Origin: an uncultured Collinsella sp.
Lineage (GTDB): Bacteria; Actinomycetota; Coriobacteriia; Coriobacteriales; Coriobacteriaceae
Direction of reading: 5' to 3'
NCBI GenBank assembly: GCA_902493985.1
Contig: CABURR010000008.1
Coordinates: 1-48,689 of the forward strand
DNA: 48,689 bases
Shown: positions 1 to 8,888 of the stretch, piece after piece
How positions within the stretch are numbered: the stretch's first letter is position 1
Layout of the letters: each line of letters starts with the position of its first letter
Notes under the pieces: generated by a model
Seen by the model: the letters and a program-made list of their open reading frames with translations, nothing else
Told to the model about the DNA's origin: nothing
Database searches by the model: none
Program-made: the position numbers and the translations under genes

Positions 1-2231
1 AGCACTGCCACACCGCGCTGGCCGAGGCCGAGATCGAGTACTCCGACGAGACGAGCCCGTCCATTTTCGTGCGCTTCGAGATGACTTCCAAGCCCGCCGG
101 CCTCGAGAACTTCGACGGCTCGGTTGACTTTATCATCTGGACGACCACGCCGTGGACCATCCCCTCCGACCAGGCCGTTTCCCTCAAGCCCGGCGCCGCC
201 TACGTTGCCGTTGAGCACGATGGTCGTGCCGAGGTCATGCTCGAGGACCTGGCTCCCAAGTGCTGCGAGGAGTTTGGCTGGGAGTACACCCCGGTTATGG
301 TCGACGGCAAGCCCTATGTGGTTCCCGCCGAGACCTTCCACCACATCCACTACAAGCAGGCAATCTTTGACGGTGTTGAGGGCGTGGCGCTGCTGGCCGA
401 TTACGTTGGTGTCGATGACGGTACCGGTATCGTCCACAACTCGCCCGGCCACGGCGTCGACGACTACTTTGCCTGCCTCAAGGAGGGCATCACCGACATC
501 TGCATGCCGGTCGATGACGACGGCAAGTTCTACACCGGCGAGGAGTTTGGCACCGGTGGCCCCTTCAGCGGTATGGATACCGATGAGGCCAACCCGCACA
601 TCATCGAGTTCCTGCGCGAGCGCGGCACCCTGGTCCTCGAGAAGAAGATCACGCACAGCTATCCGCACTGCTGGCGCTGCAAGCACCCGGTGCTCTTCCG
701 TGCTACTGACCAGTGGTTTGTCTCTATGGACAAGACCGGTTTGCGTGAGCAGGCTGGCAAGGAGGTTCGCGAGAACGTCAAGTGGTATCCGGCTCACGCC
801 GCCAACCGCATCGGCGCCATGGTCGAGCAGCGTCCCGACTGGTGCATCAGCCGTCAGCGCAACTGGGGCGTGCCTATCCCCAGCTACACCTGTGCCGACT
901 GCGGCGAGAAGGTCATGAACGACGCCACGCTCGACGCCGTCATCAAGCTCTTCCACGAGAAGGGCTCCGACGCCTGGTTCACCGACGCTCCCGAGAGCTA
1001 CCTGGGCGAGGCCTGCGTCTGCCCCAAGTGCGGCGGCCATCACCTCAAGGCCGATAAGGACATCCTCGACGTGTGGTGGGATTCCGGCGTCTCCTGGAAG
1101 GCCGTCTGCGAGTACCGTCCCGAGCTGGAGTATCCGGCGGATGTGTACCTCGAGGGCTCCGACCAGCACCGCGGTTGGTTCCAGAGCTCGCTGCTCACCT
1201 CGGTGGGTGCCAACGGCCATGCTCCGTACAAGGCGGTCGTCTCTCAGGGCTTCACGCTCGATGGCCAGGGCCGCAAGATGTCCAAGTCGCTCGGCAACGT
1301 CATCGACCCCAACAAGGTCTGCGACGAGATGGGCGCCGACATCATCCGCCTGTGGGTTGCCTCCGTCGATACCAGCTCCGACGTGTCCATCGACCACGAG
1401 ATTCTCGCTCGTACGTCCGATGCCTACCGTCGTTTCCGCAACACGCTGCGCTTCCTGCTCTCCGAGCTCGAGGGTCAGTTTGAGCCCGAGACCGACGGCG
1501 TCGCCTTTGCCGACTTGCTGCCGCTCGACAAGCTTATGGTTTCCCGTCTGACCCAGGTCCAGGCCGAGGTCGACGACGCCTACGCCAGCTATGAGTTCCC
1601 GCGCGCCTACCGTGCGCTCTACGACTTTGTGGTTACCGAGCTTTCCAACGTGTATCTCGACGCCCTGAAGGACCGTCTGTACTGCGACAAGCCCGGCTCG
1701 CTCGAGCGCCGCAGCGCCCAGACCGTGCTGGCCGAGCTCTTCTCGATGCTCATGCGCGACCTGCAGCCGATCCTGTCCTACACGGTTGACGAGGCCATGG
1801 CATATGCGCCCGCCGGCTGCGTCGATCACCAGAAGTACGCCGCGCTGCTCGATTGGTACAAGTCGCCCATCACGGTCGACGAGGCCAATGAGTTTGAGGG
1901 CGTGCTCGAAGCTTCGCTCGAGCTCCGTAGCGCCGTGACCAAGGCCCTTGAGGATGCCCGTTCTGCCGGCACCTTCACCAAGAGCCAGCAGGTCCGCGTC
2001 AAGGCGGTCGTTCCCGCCGAGATGTATGCGCTGCTGACCGGCGACAAGGCCGTCGACCTGGCCGAGTTCTACATCGTCTCCGATGTTGAGCTGACCCAGG
2101 GCGAGGAGCTCTCCGTTGCTATCGAGGCTGCCGAGGGCGAGTGCTGCGACCGTTGTTGGAACTACCGCACCACCGTCGGCGAGTACAACGGCCACGCGCA
2201 TATTTGCAAGCGCTGCGCCGACGCTTTGTAG
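1..2231 (+). CDS. ileS: Isoleucyl-tRNA synthetase, 3' part
   Basis: This class I aminoacyl-tRNA synthetase charges tRNA-Ile in the cytoplasm. The gene enters from the left edge with its first full codon at position 3, so the N-terminus with the HIGH motif is missing. Visible are the editing-domain region with PWTIPSDQAV, the catalytic KMSKSLGN loop near base 1280, the anticodon-binding helical region, and a C-terminal zinc-binding cluster with CCDRCW followed by CKRC. The reading frame is intact to the TAG at 2229-2231. That stop lies inside a perfect hairpin, and a terminator follows about 220 bases later, so lspA is probably a separate unit. Confidence 0.97.
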   Translation, partial: HCHTALAEAEIEYSDETSPSIFVRFEMTSKPAGLENFDGSVDFIIWTTTPWTIPSDQAVSLKPGAAYVAVEHDGRAEVMLEDLAPKCCEEFGWEYTPVMVDGKPYVVPAETFHHIHYKQAIFDGVEGVALLADYVGVDDGTGIVHNSPGHGVDDYFACLKEGITDICMPVDDDGKFYTGEEFGTGGPFSGMDTDEANPHIIEFLRERGTLVLEKKITHSYPHCWRCKHPVLFRATDQWFVSMDKTGLREQAGKEVRENVKWYPAHAANRIGAMVEQRPDWCISRQRNWGVPIPSYTCADCGEKVMNDATLDAVIKLFHEKGSDAWFTDAPESYLGEACVCPKCGGHHLKADKDILDVWWDSGVSWKAVCEYRPELEYPADVYLEGSDQHRGWFQSSLLTSVGANGHAPYKAVVSQGFTLDGQGRKMSKSLGNVIDPNKVCDEMGADIIRLWVASVDTSSDVSIDHEILARTSDAYRRFRNTLRFLLSELEGQFEPETDGVAFADLLPLDKLMVSRLTQVQAEVDDAYASYEFPRAYRALYDFVVTELSNVYLDALKDRLYCDKPGSLERRSAQTVLAELFSMLMRDLQPILSYTVDEAMAYAPAGCVDHQKYAALLDWYKSPITVDEANEFEGVLEASLELRSAVTKALEDARSAGTFTKSQQVRVKAVVPAEMYALLTGDKAVDLAEFYIVSDVELTQGEELSVAIEAAEGECCDRCWNYRTTVGEYNGHAHICKRCADAL

Positions 2232-2262
2232 GTTACGGCGTTCCTAGAACGCCGTAACCTAC
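2229..2262. repeat. Perfect 14-bp hairpin overlapping the ileS stop
   Basis: TAGGTTACGGCGTT and AACGCCGTAACCTA form a perfect stem with a five-base loop. The left arm contains the ileS stop codon. No T-run follows, so this is more likely an mRNA 3'-end stabilising or processing hairpin than a complete intrinsic terminator. Confidence 0.75.
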
Positions 2263-2379
2263 CGACGCTGCAAACGCCCCTAAGCGGCAATCTGACGTTC
2301 AATCGTCGGTCGCGTACCAAAGTACGCTTCCCTCCTCTTTCACGTCACTTTGCTCGCTTAGGGACGTTTTCGCTGTTGG
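2262..2379. repeat. Long imperfect inverted repeat downstream of ileS
   Basis: Two arms of roughly 52-55 bases fold back on each other around the centre GCGTAC-caaa-GTACGC (2312-2327). The outer arms share AAACG, CCCTAAGCG and TGACGT blocks in inverted orientation with scattered mismatches. No coding potential is evident. It could be a miniature mobile element or a folded non-coding RNA. It is one of several such elements in this window's gaps. Confidence 0.6.
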
Positions 2380-2421
2380 TGACGAAAACGCGGCGTTTCC
2401 ATTGCTGGAGCTAAAGGCTTT

Positions 2422-2448
2422 CTTTCGACTTGCGTTCTTAGTCGAAAG
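2422..2448. repeat. Hairpin in the ileS-lspA gap
   Basis: CTTTCGACT (2422-2430) and AGTCGAAAG (2440-2448) form a perfect 9-bp stem immediately before the ileS terminator. Its function is unknown. Confidence 0.55.
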
Positions 2449-2453
2449 CTATT

Positions 2454-2490
2454 AAGCGACATTCCGTTATTCGGGATGTCGCTTTTGTTT
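2454..2490 (+). terminator. Intrinsic terminator after ileS
   Basis: AAGCGACATTCC pairs with GGGATGTCGCTT (12 bp, one G-U pair) and is followed by a T-rich tract. The rest of the 372-base ileS-lspA gap (2232-2603) holds the hairpins listed separately and an AT-rich stretch before lspA that probably contains its promoter, which I could not place. Confidence 0.8.
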
Positions 2491-2603
2491 TGTGCTGGTT
2501 ATTTCGCTAGCGTTGGAGAATATGCTGCGCGTTTGGCGTTTGTCACTATAAGATGATTAATTGCGTTAAATGTAATTTGATTATCTGAGGGTAGGGGATT
2601 TCT

Positions 2604-3203
2604 TTGGGTCGTTCTGCGGATATGACGCCGCCTTTGCGTTGGCGGTTGGGTGTTGCTGGTGGGGTAGCGCTCGTTGTGCTGCTTGTTGACCAGCTGACCA
2701 AGCTTGAGGTTCGTGCCGTGGGCGAAGCTTTGCATGTGACTGTCATCCCCGGTGTCATCGACTTTATGTTTGTCCGCAATATCGGTGCTGCCTTTAGTAT
2801 GGGCGAGGGGCATGGCATCGCGTTTGCCGTGCTGGCGTTGGCGGTCATTATCGCTATTGCCGTGTACCTCGTTCGTGCACCCCAGCTCGCCCATCTTGAG
2901 GTTGTGGGCATGGCGATGGTTGCGGGCGGTGCTATCGGCAACGCTATCGATCGTTTGGCCTTTGGCTTCGTGACCGATTTTATTGCCACCACCTTCGTCG
3001 ACTTCCCCGTCTTTAATGTGGCCGATATCGGCATTACCTTGGGCGTCGTGCTTGCCCTCTTCGGTTACATGTTCTTGAGCCCCGCTGCCCGTGAGGTCGA
3101 TGCGACCGCCGAGCTTAACGCCCGTGACGAGGCCCGCGCTAAGCGCAAGGCCCAGCAGCGTGGGGAGCGTGCCCGCAAGATTCGCGAAAGGAATGAGCGC
3201 TAA
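2604..3203 (+). CDS. lspA: Lipoprotein signal peptidase (SPase II)
   Basis: This integral membrane aspartyl protease removes signal peptides from diacylglyceryl-modified prolipoproteins. The protein has 199 residues and about four membrane segments. The two catalytic aspartates lie in NAIDR (D116) and FNVAD (D141). I chose the TTG at 2604 because a purine-rich AGGGTAGGGG stands just upstream, whereas the in-frame ATG at 2622 has no ribosome binding site. The last 40 or so residues form a charged Arg/Lys/Glu cytoplasmic tail that is longer than in typical LspA. The stop overlaps the next start by one base (TAATG), so translational coupling with the pseudouridine synthase gene is likely. Confidence 0.95.
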   Translation: MGRSADMTPPLRWRLGVAGGVALVVLLVDQLTKLEVRAVGEALHVTVIPGVIDFMFVRNIGAAFSMGEGHGIAFAVLALAVIIAIAVYLVRAPQLAHLEVVGMAMVAGGAIGNAIDRLAFGFVTDFIATTFVDFPVFNVADIGITLGVVLALFGYMFLSPAAREVDATAELNARDEARAKRKAQQRGERARKIRERNER

Positions 3204-4216
3204 TGGCCGACATCCATATCCTTGTTGCCGACGATGCCGCTGGTCAGCGTCTTGACGCCTATCTGGGCTCCAATGACGGCTGCCCTACGCGCTCTTCCTG
3301 CGCGCATCTGATTGAGGGCGGTGCCGTATGTGTCAATGGCGAGACCTGTCTGTCTAAAAAGTACGCCGTGCGAGCCGGCGACCGTATTTCGGTCGATTTG
3401 CCCGAGCCGCACGATCCCACCGATGTGATTCCCGAGGCCATCCCGCTCGACATTCGCTATGAGGACGACTATCTCATTGTGCTCTCCAAGCAGCGTGGCC
3501 TGGTGTGCCATCCTGCGCATGGTCATGAGAGCGGCACGCTCGCGAATGCCCTGGTCTATCATTGCGGTATCGACCATCTGGGTACCGTGCAGGGCGATGG
3601 TCGCCCCGGTATCGTGCATCGTTTAGATCGCGATACCTCGGGTCTCATGCTTGCGGCAAAGGACGACGACACGCAGCGCGCGCTTCAAAATCTCATTCGC
3701 ACGCGCACGCTCGATCGTCGCTATATCACGCTCGTTCACGGTCACATCGCCATGGACGAGGGCACCATTAACACCGGCATTGCCCGCTCTACGCGTGACC
3801 GTGTCAAGATGGCGGTTTCGGACGATCCTTTCGCGCGTCAGGCCATTACGACCTTTAAGGTCCTTGAGCGCTTTGATTCCACGCGTTTTGATGACGGCTA
3901 TACGCTCGTCGAGTGCCACCTGTTTACGGGCCGCACACATCAGATTCGCGTGCATATGCGCCATATCAACCATGCCTGCGTGGGCGATCCGCTCTACGGC
4001 AAGTGCGATGCACGCGCCGATCAGGGTCTGACCAGGCAATTCCTTCATTCCTGGCGCGTCGCATTCGACCATCCCGTGACGGGGGAGCGTATTGAGTGCC
4101 GCGATGAGCTGCCGTGGGATCTTGCCGCGGTTCTCGACGACTTGGCTCCTCGCTCACTCGGTCGTACTGCCGCTGGCGACGAAATCGTTCCGCAGCTCGG
4201 TCTTCTCGAAGTCTAG
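3203..4216 (+). CDS. RluA/RluD-family pseudouridine synthase
   Basis: This enzyme isomerises uridine to pseudouridine in rRNA. The 337-residue protein has an N-terminal S4 RNA-binding domain (about residues 13-70) and a pseudouridine synthase domain. The family motif HRLDRDTSG carries the catalytic aspartate at D142, and GRTHQIRVH lies near the C-terminal end of the fold. The layout matches the RluD (large-subunit rRNA) branch, and lspA followed by an rluD-like gene is a common pairing in Gram-positive bacteria. The exact target uridines cannot be read from the sequence. Confidence 0.92.
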   Translation: MADIHILVADDAAGQRLDAYLGSNDGCPTRSSCAHLIEGGAVCVNGETCLSKKYAVRAGDRISVDLPEPHDPTDVIPEAIPLDIRYEDDYLIVLSKQRGLVCHPAHGHESGTLANALVYHCGIDHLGTVQGDGRPGIVHRLDRDTSGLMLAAKDDDTQRALQNLIRTRTLDRRYITLVHGHIAMDEGTINTGIARSTRDRVKMAVSDDPFARQAITTFKVLERFDSTRFDDGYTLVECHLFTGRTHQIRVHMRHINHACVGDPLYGKCDARADQGLTRQFLHSWRVAFDHPVTGERIECRDELPWDLAAVLDDLAPRSLGRTAAGDEIVPQLGLLEV

Positions 4217-4298
4217 CCAGTATTAGGTGGTTTCTTGAACTCGATTAGCCTGCGGTAAGATATACGGTTGTTTACGTAACGCGTTCTCGGGAGCCTGC

Positions 4299-5594
4299 AT
4301 GCTCGCCTTTTTACAAACCAACACACCCATCGTGATCTTCAACCAGATTGTCGTCACGCTGCTCACGGTCTGCTTTCTGTACCAGGTGGTCTTCTTTGTC
4401 ATTGGCGCTCTTCGTGGCGAGGTCGCGCCTCCCAAGGCCAAAAAACTCCATCGCTATGCCTTTTTTATCGCGGCGCATAATGAGGAGGCCGTGATCGCCA
4501 ACCTCGTTCGCTCCATCAAGGACCAGGATTATCCGTCCGAGCTCATCGAGGTCTTCGTGGTCGCCGATGCCTGCACCGACAACACGGCGCAGCTCGCGCG
4601 CGAGGCCGGTGCCATTGTTTACGAGCGCAATGACCTGGCCCGCAAGGGCAAGAGCTGGGTCATGGACTTTGGCTTCGACCGCATTCTCAACGAGTATCCC
4701 GACACGTTTGAGGGCTACTTTATCTTCGATGCCGATAACGTTATCTCCCGCGATTACGTTTCCAAGATGAATGATGCCTTTGACCAGGGCTTCCATGTGG
4801 TCACGAGCTATCGCAATTCCAAGAACTTCGGCAGCTCGTGGATCTCGGCTGCTAATGCCACGTGGTATCTACGCGAGGCGCGCTTCCTCAACAACGCGCG
4901 TAATATCTGCAAGACGTCCTGCGCTGTTTCGGGTTCGGGTTACCTTATCTCGTCAAGCGTTATCGAGGGCATGCACGGTTGGCAGTTCCACACGCTGACC
5001 GAGGACATTCAGTTCACTACGTTCTGCGCTATTCACGGTATTCGCATTGGCTATGCGCCGGCGGAGTTCTTTGACGAGCAACCCGTGACGTTCAAGGCAT
5101 CCTGGAAGCAGCGTATGCGCTGGACCAAGGGCTTTTACCAGGTGTTCTTTACCTACGGTAAGCATCTGGTCAAGTCGACGTTCCGCTATCATCGCTTTGC
5201 CGCCTACGACATGTTCATGACGATCGCCCCGGGTATGCTGCTATCGCTGATCTCGATGCTCGCTAATGCGACGTTCTTGATTGTGGGTGGCCTTTCGCAT
5301 GGTTTCTTGGCTACCGAAGTTGAGATGCAGGCGTGCGCCGCTTCGCTCATTATGACCTTCGCCATGATGTATCAGACCTTCTTTATCCTGGCGCTGCTCA
5401 CGACTATCTTTGAGTACAAGCACATTCACTGCGCGCAAAAGTGGCGTCTGGTGACTAACCTGTTTACCTTCCCGATCTTTATGTTCAGCTATATCCCTAT
5501 CACGGTGGCCGCGCTGTTCCTGAAGGTCGACTGGGTGCCGACGCAGCACGCCGTCAACGTTACCCTTGACGAGGTCATGCAAGGCGCCAAATAA
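4299..5594 (+). CDS. Membrane-bound family 2 glycosyltransferase
   Basis: This is a predicted processive inverting glycosyltransferase that adds sugars from nucleotide donors at the cytoplasmic face of the membrane. The 431-residue protein has an N-terminal membrane segment (about 10-36), a GT-A domain with HNEE (60-63), D90, the DAD triad at 144-146, TED (234-236) and the QRMRW motif (271-275), then about three C-terminal membrane segments. This is the layout of the BcsA/NodC/hyaluronan-synthase type. The ATG at 4299 follows GGGAG. The gene stands alone between the pseudouridine synthase and a terminator, so no pathway can be assigned. A surface polysaccharide or glycolipid product is an inference. 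Confidence 0.85.
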   Translation: MLAFLQTNTPIVIFNQIVVTLLTVCFLYQVVFFVIGALRGEVAPPKAKKLHRYAFFIAAHNEEAVIANLVRSIKDQDYPSELIEVFVVADACTDNTAQLAREAGAIVYERNDLARKGKSWVMDFGFDRILNEYPDTFEGYFIFDADNVISRDYVSKMNDAFDQGFHVVTSYRNSKNFGSSWISAANATWYLREARFLNNARNICKTSCAVSGSGYLISSSVIEGMHGWQFHTLTEDIQFTTFCAIHGIRIGYAPAEFFDEQPVTFKASWKQRMRWTKGFYQVFFTYGKHLVKSTFRYHRFAAYDMFMTIAPGMLLSLISMLANATFLIVGGLSHGFLATEVEMQACAASLIMTFAMMYQTFFILALLTTIFEYKHIHCAQKWRLVTNLFTFPIFMFSYIPITVAALFLKVDWVPTQHAVNVTLDEVMQGAK

Positions 5595-5604
5595 CCACCA
5601 CCAA

Positions 5605-5650
5605 AACCACCGCAAAGGGGACAGGCACCTTTGTGGTGGTTTTTGCTTTT
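5605..5650 (+). terminator. Intrinsic terminator after the glycosyltransferase
   Basis: AACCACCGCAAAGG (5605-5618) pairs with CCTTTGTGGTGGTT (5628-5641) with one G-U pair, followed by TTTTGCTTTT. It isolates the glycosyltransferase from the next gene. Confidence 0.8.
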
Positions 5651-5675
5651 GCGATGCAGCTCGAGGAGGTACTCG

Positions 5676-6098
5676 ATGTTTTATATCCCGTTTTGGATTT
5701 GCATCTTTGCCGGCGCGGCGATTGATGCCCGTCAGCGACGTTTTCCCAATGAGCTTGCCGGTGCGTGTGCGGTGACGGCGTTAGTGGGCGTTTGGCTCGA
5801 CAAAGGCGTTAACACGGCGCTTGACCATGCCGGTCTTGCGGTCATCGTCTACCTTGCCCTTGTTCTGACTGAGTCCCTCTGGCGTCGTTTTCGCCAAACC
5901 TCGGGCATTGGCATGGGGGACGCCAAAGCACTCTTCGCGCTTTGCACGCTCGACCCTATGGGTGGCATCGTGGCATTTGCCGTCGCGCTCCTGGTCCTTG
6001 CCCTCTCCTGCGTCATCACAAAATCGCGCTCCCTGCCATTGCTCCCGTTTTTGGTGCCGATTTTTGCCATAATCGAGGTTGTGGGCTGCACTTTGTAA
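5676..6098 (+). CDS. A24-family prepilin-peptidase-like protein
   Basis: A24 enzymes are membrane aspartyl proteases that cleave type IV prepilin or prepilin-like leaders. This 140-residue protein is almost entirely hydrophobic and has both signature aspartates: D17 in IDARQRRFPN and D82 in GMGDAK. The N-terminal methyltransferase domain of classical PilD is absent, as in the shorter CpaA/TadV types. I chose the ATG at 5676 because AGGAGGT lies just upstream. No pilin, secretion ATPase or Tad gene is nearby, so its substrate is unknown. Confidence 0.85.
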   Translation: MFYIPFWICIFAGAAIDARQRRFPNELAGACAVTALVGVWLDKGVNTALDHAGLAVIVYLALVLTESLWRRFRQTSGIGMGDAKALFALCTLDPMGGIVAFAVALLVLALSCVITKSRSLPLLPFLVPIFAIIEVVGCTL

Positions 6099-6129
6099 CC
6101 GATTGCGCATCCTTCTTAAGGAGCATGCC

Positions 6130-7377
6130 ATGGCAACTAATCAAGAAACGGCCGTCATTAAGGCGCGCATGGACCGTATTCCCTCGGCGTTGTCGCCCGA
6201 ACTTGTCGAGCGCATTGCCGCCGATCGCGCTTCGGGCTATGTCAACCCGTATCGTTGTAACGGCTACCAGGTCATTCGTCGTATTGATCGCGCCGCCGAC
6301 AAAGGCACGCTTATGCGTCCGGCGTTTATGCGCGACACCGAAAAGATTCTTCATCTTCCGGCGTACACGCGTTATGCAGGCAAAACGCAGGTCTTTAGCT
6401 TTCGCAGTAACGATGACCTGTCGCGCCGCGGTCTGCATGTGCAGCTTGTCTCGCGCATTGCACGCGATATCGGTCGCGCCCTGGGGCTCAACTGCGATTT
6501 GATCGAGGCGATTGGCCTGGGCCACGACTTGGGACACACGCCTTTTGGCCATGCGGGCGAGCGCTTCCTCAACGATATCTATCATGAGCGTACGGGGCGT
6601 TATTTTTTCCATAACGTGCAGTCGGTCCGCGTGCTCGACGCATTGTACGGCCGCAACGTGTCGCTCCAGACGCTCGACGGCGTGCTATGCCATAACGGCG
6701 AGTACGAGCAGCGTGTGTTTGAGCTCTCGGACATGGGCTCCTTTGACCAGTTCGATCAGACGGTTGAGGACTGTATCGCCACGGGCTATGGCGCTATTGA
6801 GCACCTGCGTCCCATGACGCTCGAAGGCTGTGTGGTCCGCATCTCGGATATCCTTGCCTACGTCGGTCGTGACCGTCAGGATGCGATCGCGGCGGGCCTG
6901 CTTTCGCCCGACGCTTTTGATGATGGCCGGGGCGGTGCCTACAATAGTTGGATCCTCACGCATGCCTCCATCGATATCGTTGAGCATAGCTATGGTAAGC
7001 CGCGCATCGAGATGAGCGAGGACCTGTTTGAGGAGATCCGCCGTGCCAAGCGCGAGAACTACGAGAAGATCTATAGCAAGGGCGGTATCGAAGGCGACTC
7101 CGAGGCGGAGCTGCGCGAAGCCTTCGAAAAGCTTTACGACCGTTGCCTGCAGGATATAAACGAAGGTGACGAGTCCTCGTATATCTTTAAACACCACATT
7201 TCTCGCATCGAGCAGCAGCTTTCCTACTACGATCGCGCCTATGCCTGGCAGAACGATAAGGACCAGGCGGTCGTGGATTACATTGCGAGCATGACGGACG
7301 GTTATTTCTGCGAACTGACGAGCAAGCTGTTCCCGGGTCTAAAGTTTCCGCATCGTACCTATATTAACGAACGGTAG
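6130..7377 (+). CDS. dgt: dGTPase-family HD-domain triphosphohydrolase
   Basis: The family hydrolyses dNTPs, classically dGTP, to the deoxynucleoside and triphosphate, which adjusts nucleotide pools. The 415-residue protein carries the metal-binding HD motif in LGHDLGHTPFGHAGE (HD at 132-133), an upstream histidine at about 103, and the conserved LSRRGLHVQL context. The ATG at 6130 follows AAGGAG. Activity on dGTP specifically, rather than other dNTPs, is inferred from family resemblance. Confidence 0.88.
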   Translation: MATNQETAVIKARMDRIPSALSPELVERIAADRASGYVNPYRCNGYQVIRRIDRAADKGTLMRPAFMRDTEKILHLPAYTRYAGKTQVFSFRSNDDLSRRGLHVQLVSRIARDIGRALGLNCDLIEAIGLGHDLGHTPFGHAGERFLNDIYHERTGRYFFHNVQSVRVLDALYGRNVSLQTLDGVLCHNGEYEQRVFELSDMGSFDQFDQTVEDCIATGYGAIEHLRPMTLEGCVVRISDILAYVGRDRQDAIAAGLLSPDAFDDGRGGAYNSWILTHASIDIVEHSYGKPRIEMSEDLFEEIRRAKRENYEKIYSKGGIEGDSEAELREAFEKLYDRCLQDINEGDESSYIFKHHISRIEQQLSYYDRAYAWQNDKDQAVVDYIASMTDGYFCELTSKLFPGLKFPHRTYINER

Positions 7378-7438
7378 TTCGTATCCTTTCGGTATACTGG
7401 TTAGTTGAAAACGTTTTTGATTGATGCACGGGATGGCT

Positions 7439-8788
7439 ATGGACGACCTTTTTTCTGCCTCGACGCGCGAGCGTTCCTTTAAAAATGCGCCGCTCGCGGT
7501 GCGCATGCGACCCAATTCGCTCGACGAGTACGTGGGCCAGCAAAAGGCCGTCGGTAAGGGTTCATGGCTGCGTGCCGCGATCGAGCACGACGTGCTTTCG
7601 AGCGTGATTCTGTACGGGCCAGCCGGTACGGGTAAGACGACGCTGGCCCACATTATCGCCAACCATACAAAGAGCGAGTTTGTCGAGGTCAGCGCCGTGA
7701 CGGGCACCGTAAAGGACTTGCGTCGCGTGATTGACGAGGCCAAGACGCGCCTGAATACGTACGACCGCCGTACCATTCTATTCATCGATGAGATTCACCG
7801 CTTTTCTAAGTCGCAGCAGGATGCCCTGCTACATGCAGTTGAGAACCGTACCGTCATTATGATTGGCGCTACGACGGAGAATCCGTACTTCGAGGTCAAC
7901 TCGGCGCTGCTCTCACGTGGTCGAGTCGTGGAGCTTGAGCATTTAAAGGACGAGGATATCGCCATGCTTATCGAGCGTGCGCTCGAGGCACCTCAGGGCC
8001 TGAACGGCAAATTCTCGGCCGATGATGATACGGTCAAGACCATTTGCTCGCTGGCAGCGGGTGATGCACGCTCGGCCCTGACGACACTTGAGCTGGCGAG
8101 CGAGATTGCCGTCACGCGTCCCGATACCGAAGGGACGCCAGCGCCGGCGGCGGGGGAGCGTTATCCCATCACCGTGGATGACGTAAAGATTGCCAACCCG
8201 CGTCGCGGTTTTACGTATGACAAAAACGGCGACATGCACTACGACATCATCAGTGCGTTCATTAAGTCCATGCGCGGTAGCGACCCCGATGCCACGGTCT
8301 ACTGGCTTGCGCGCATGATCGATGCAGGGGAGGATCCTAAGTTTATCGCCCGTCGCATTATGATTCATGCTTCTGAGGACGTCGGCAACGCCGACCCGCA
8401 GGCGCTTTTGGTGGCACATGCCGCGTTTAAGTCTGCCGAGGTCATTGGCTATCCCGAGTGCCGCATTAACCTGGCTCAGGCTGCACTCTATGTGTGCTTG
8501 GCGCCTAAATCCAACGCGTGTGAGGCTTCGATCGATGCGGCGCTGGCCGATATCCACTCTAGTGGGCTTCGCGAGGTGCCGAGTTATCTGCGCGATCGCC
8601 ATCGCCCGGGCAGCGATGAATACGGTGTGTATAAGTATCCGCACGATTATCCCGAAGGCTGGGTCGACCAGCGCTATTTACCCGAAGGCTTAGAACGCGG
8701 TGCATTTTGGCAGCCTGCCGGCCGTGGTTGGGAAGAATGGCGCGTAGAGCAAAGCGAACGCGACCGCAGCGGGAATGCACCGAAGTAG
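7439..8788 (+). CDS. rarA: AAA+ ATPase RarA/MgsA (replication-associated recombination protein A)
   Basis: RarA is a clamp-loader-like AAA+ ATPase that acts at stalled replication forks. The 449-residue protein has Walker A in YGPAGTGKTT (from about residue 59), Walker B and adjoining motif in FIDEIHRFSKSQQDALL, the sensor-1 region GATTENP, and the C-terminal tetramerisation region containing HASEDVGNADP. Upstream in-frame starts exist at 7421 (TTG), 7424 and 7433. I chose 7439 because the protein then begins MDDLF, the usual actinobacterial N-terminus, with GGGA a few bases upstream. A TATACT box lies at about 7393. Confidence 0.94.
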   Translation: MDDLFSASTRERSFKNAPLAVRMRPNSLDEYVGQQKAVGKGSWLRAAIEHDVLSSVILYGPAGTGKTTLAHIIANHTKSEFVEVSAVTGTVKDLRRVIDEAKTRLNTYDRRTILFIDEIHRFSKSQQDALLHAVENRTVIMIGATTENPYFEVNSALLSRGRVVELEHLKDEDIAMLIERALEAPQGLNGKFSADDDTVKTICSLAAGDARSALTTLELASEIAVTRPDTEGTPAPAAGERYPITVDDVKIANPRRGFTYDKNGDMHYDIISAFIKSMRGSDPDATVYWLARMIDAGEDPKFIARRIMIHASEDVGNADPQALLVAHAAFKSAEVIGYPECRINLAQAALYVCLAPKSNACEASIDAALADIHSSGLREVPSYLRDRHRPGSDEYGVYKYPHDYPEGWVDQRYLPEGLERGAFWQPAGRGWEEWRVEQSERDRSGNAPK

Positions 8789-8888
8789 CTGCTGATAATT
8801 TTGTCCCACGTTGCTGCTCTTAGCATGTTCGGTCCCCTTTGGGGTACCATGGAAAACGTCTGTATTTCGATTCTTCCGGGAGGCTTGT

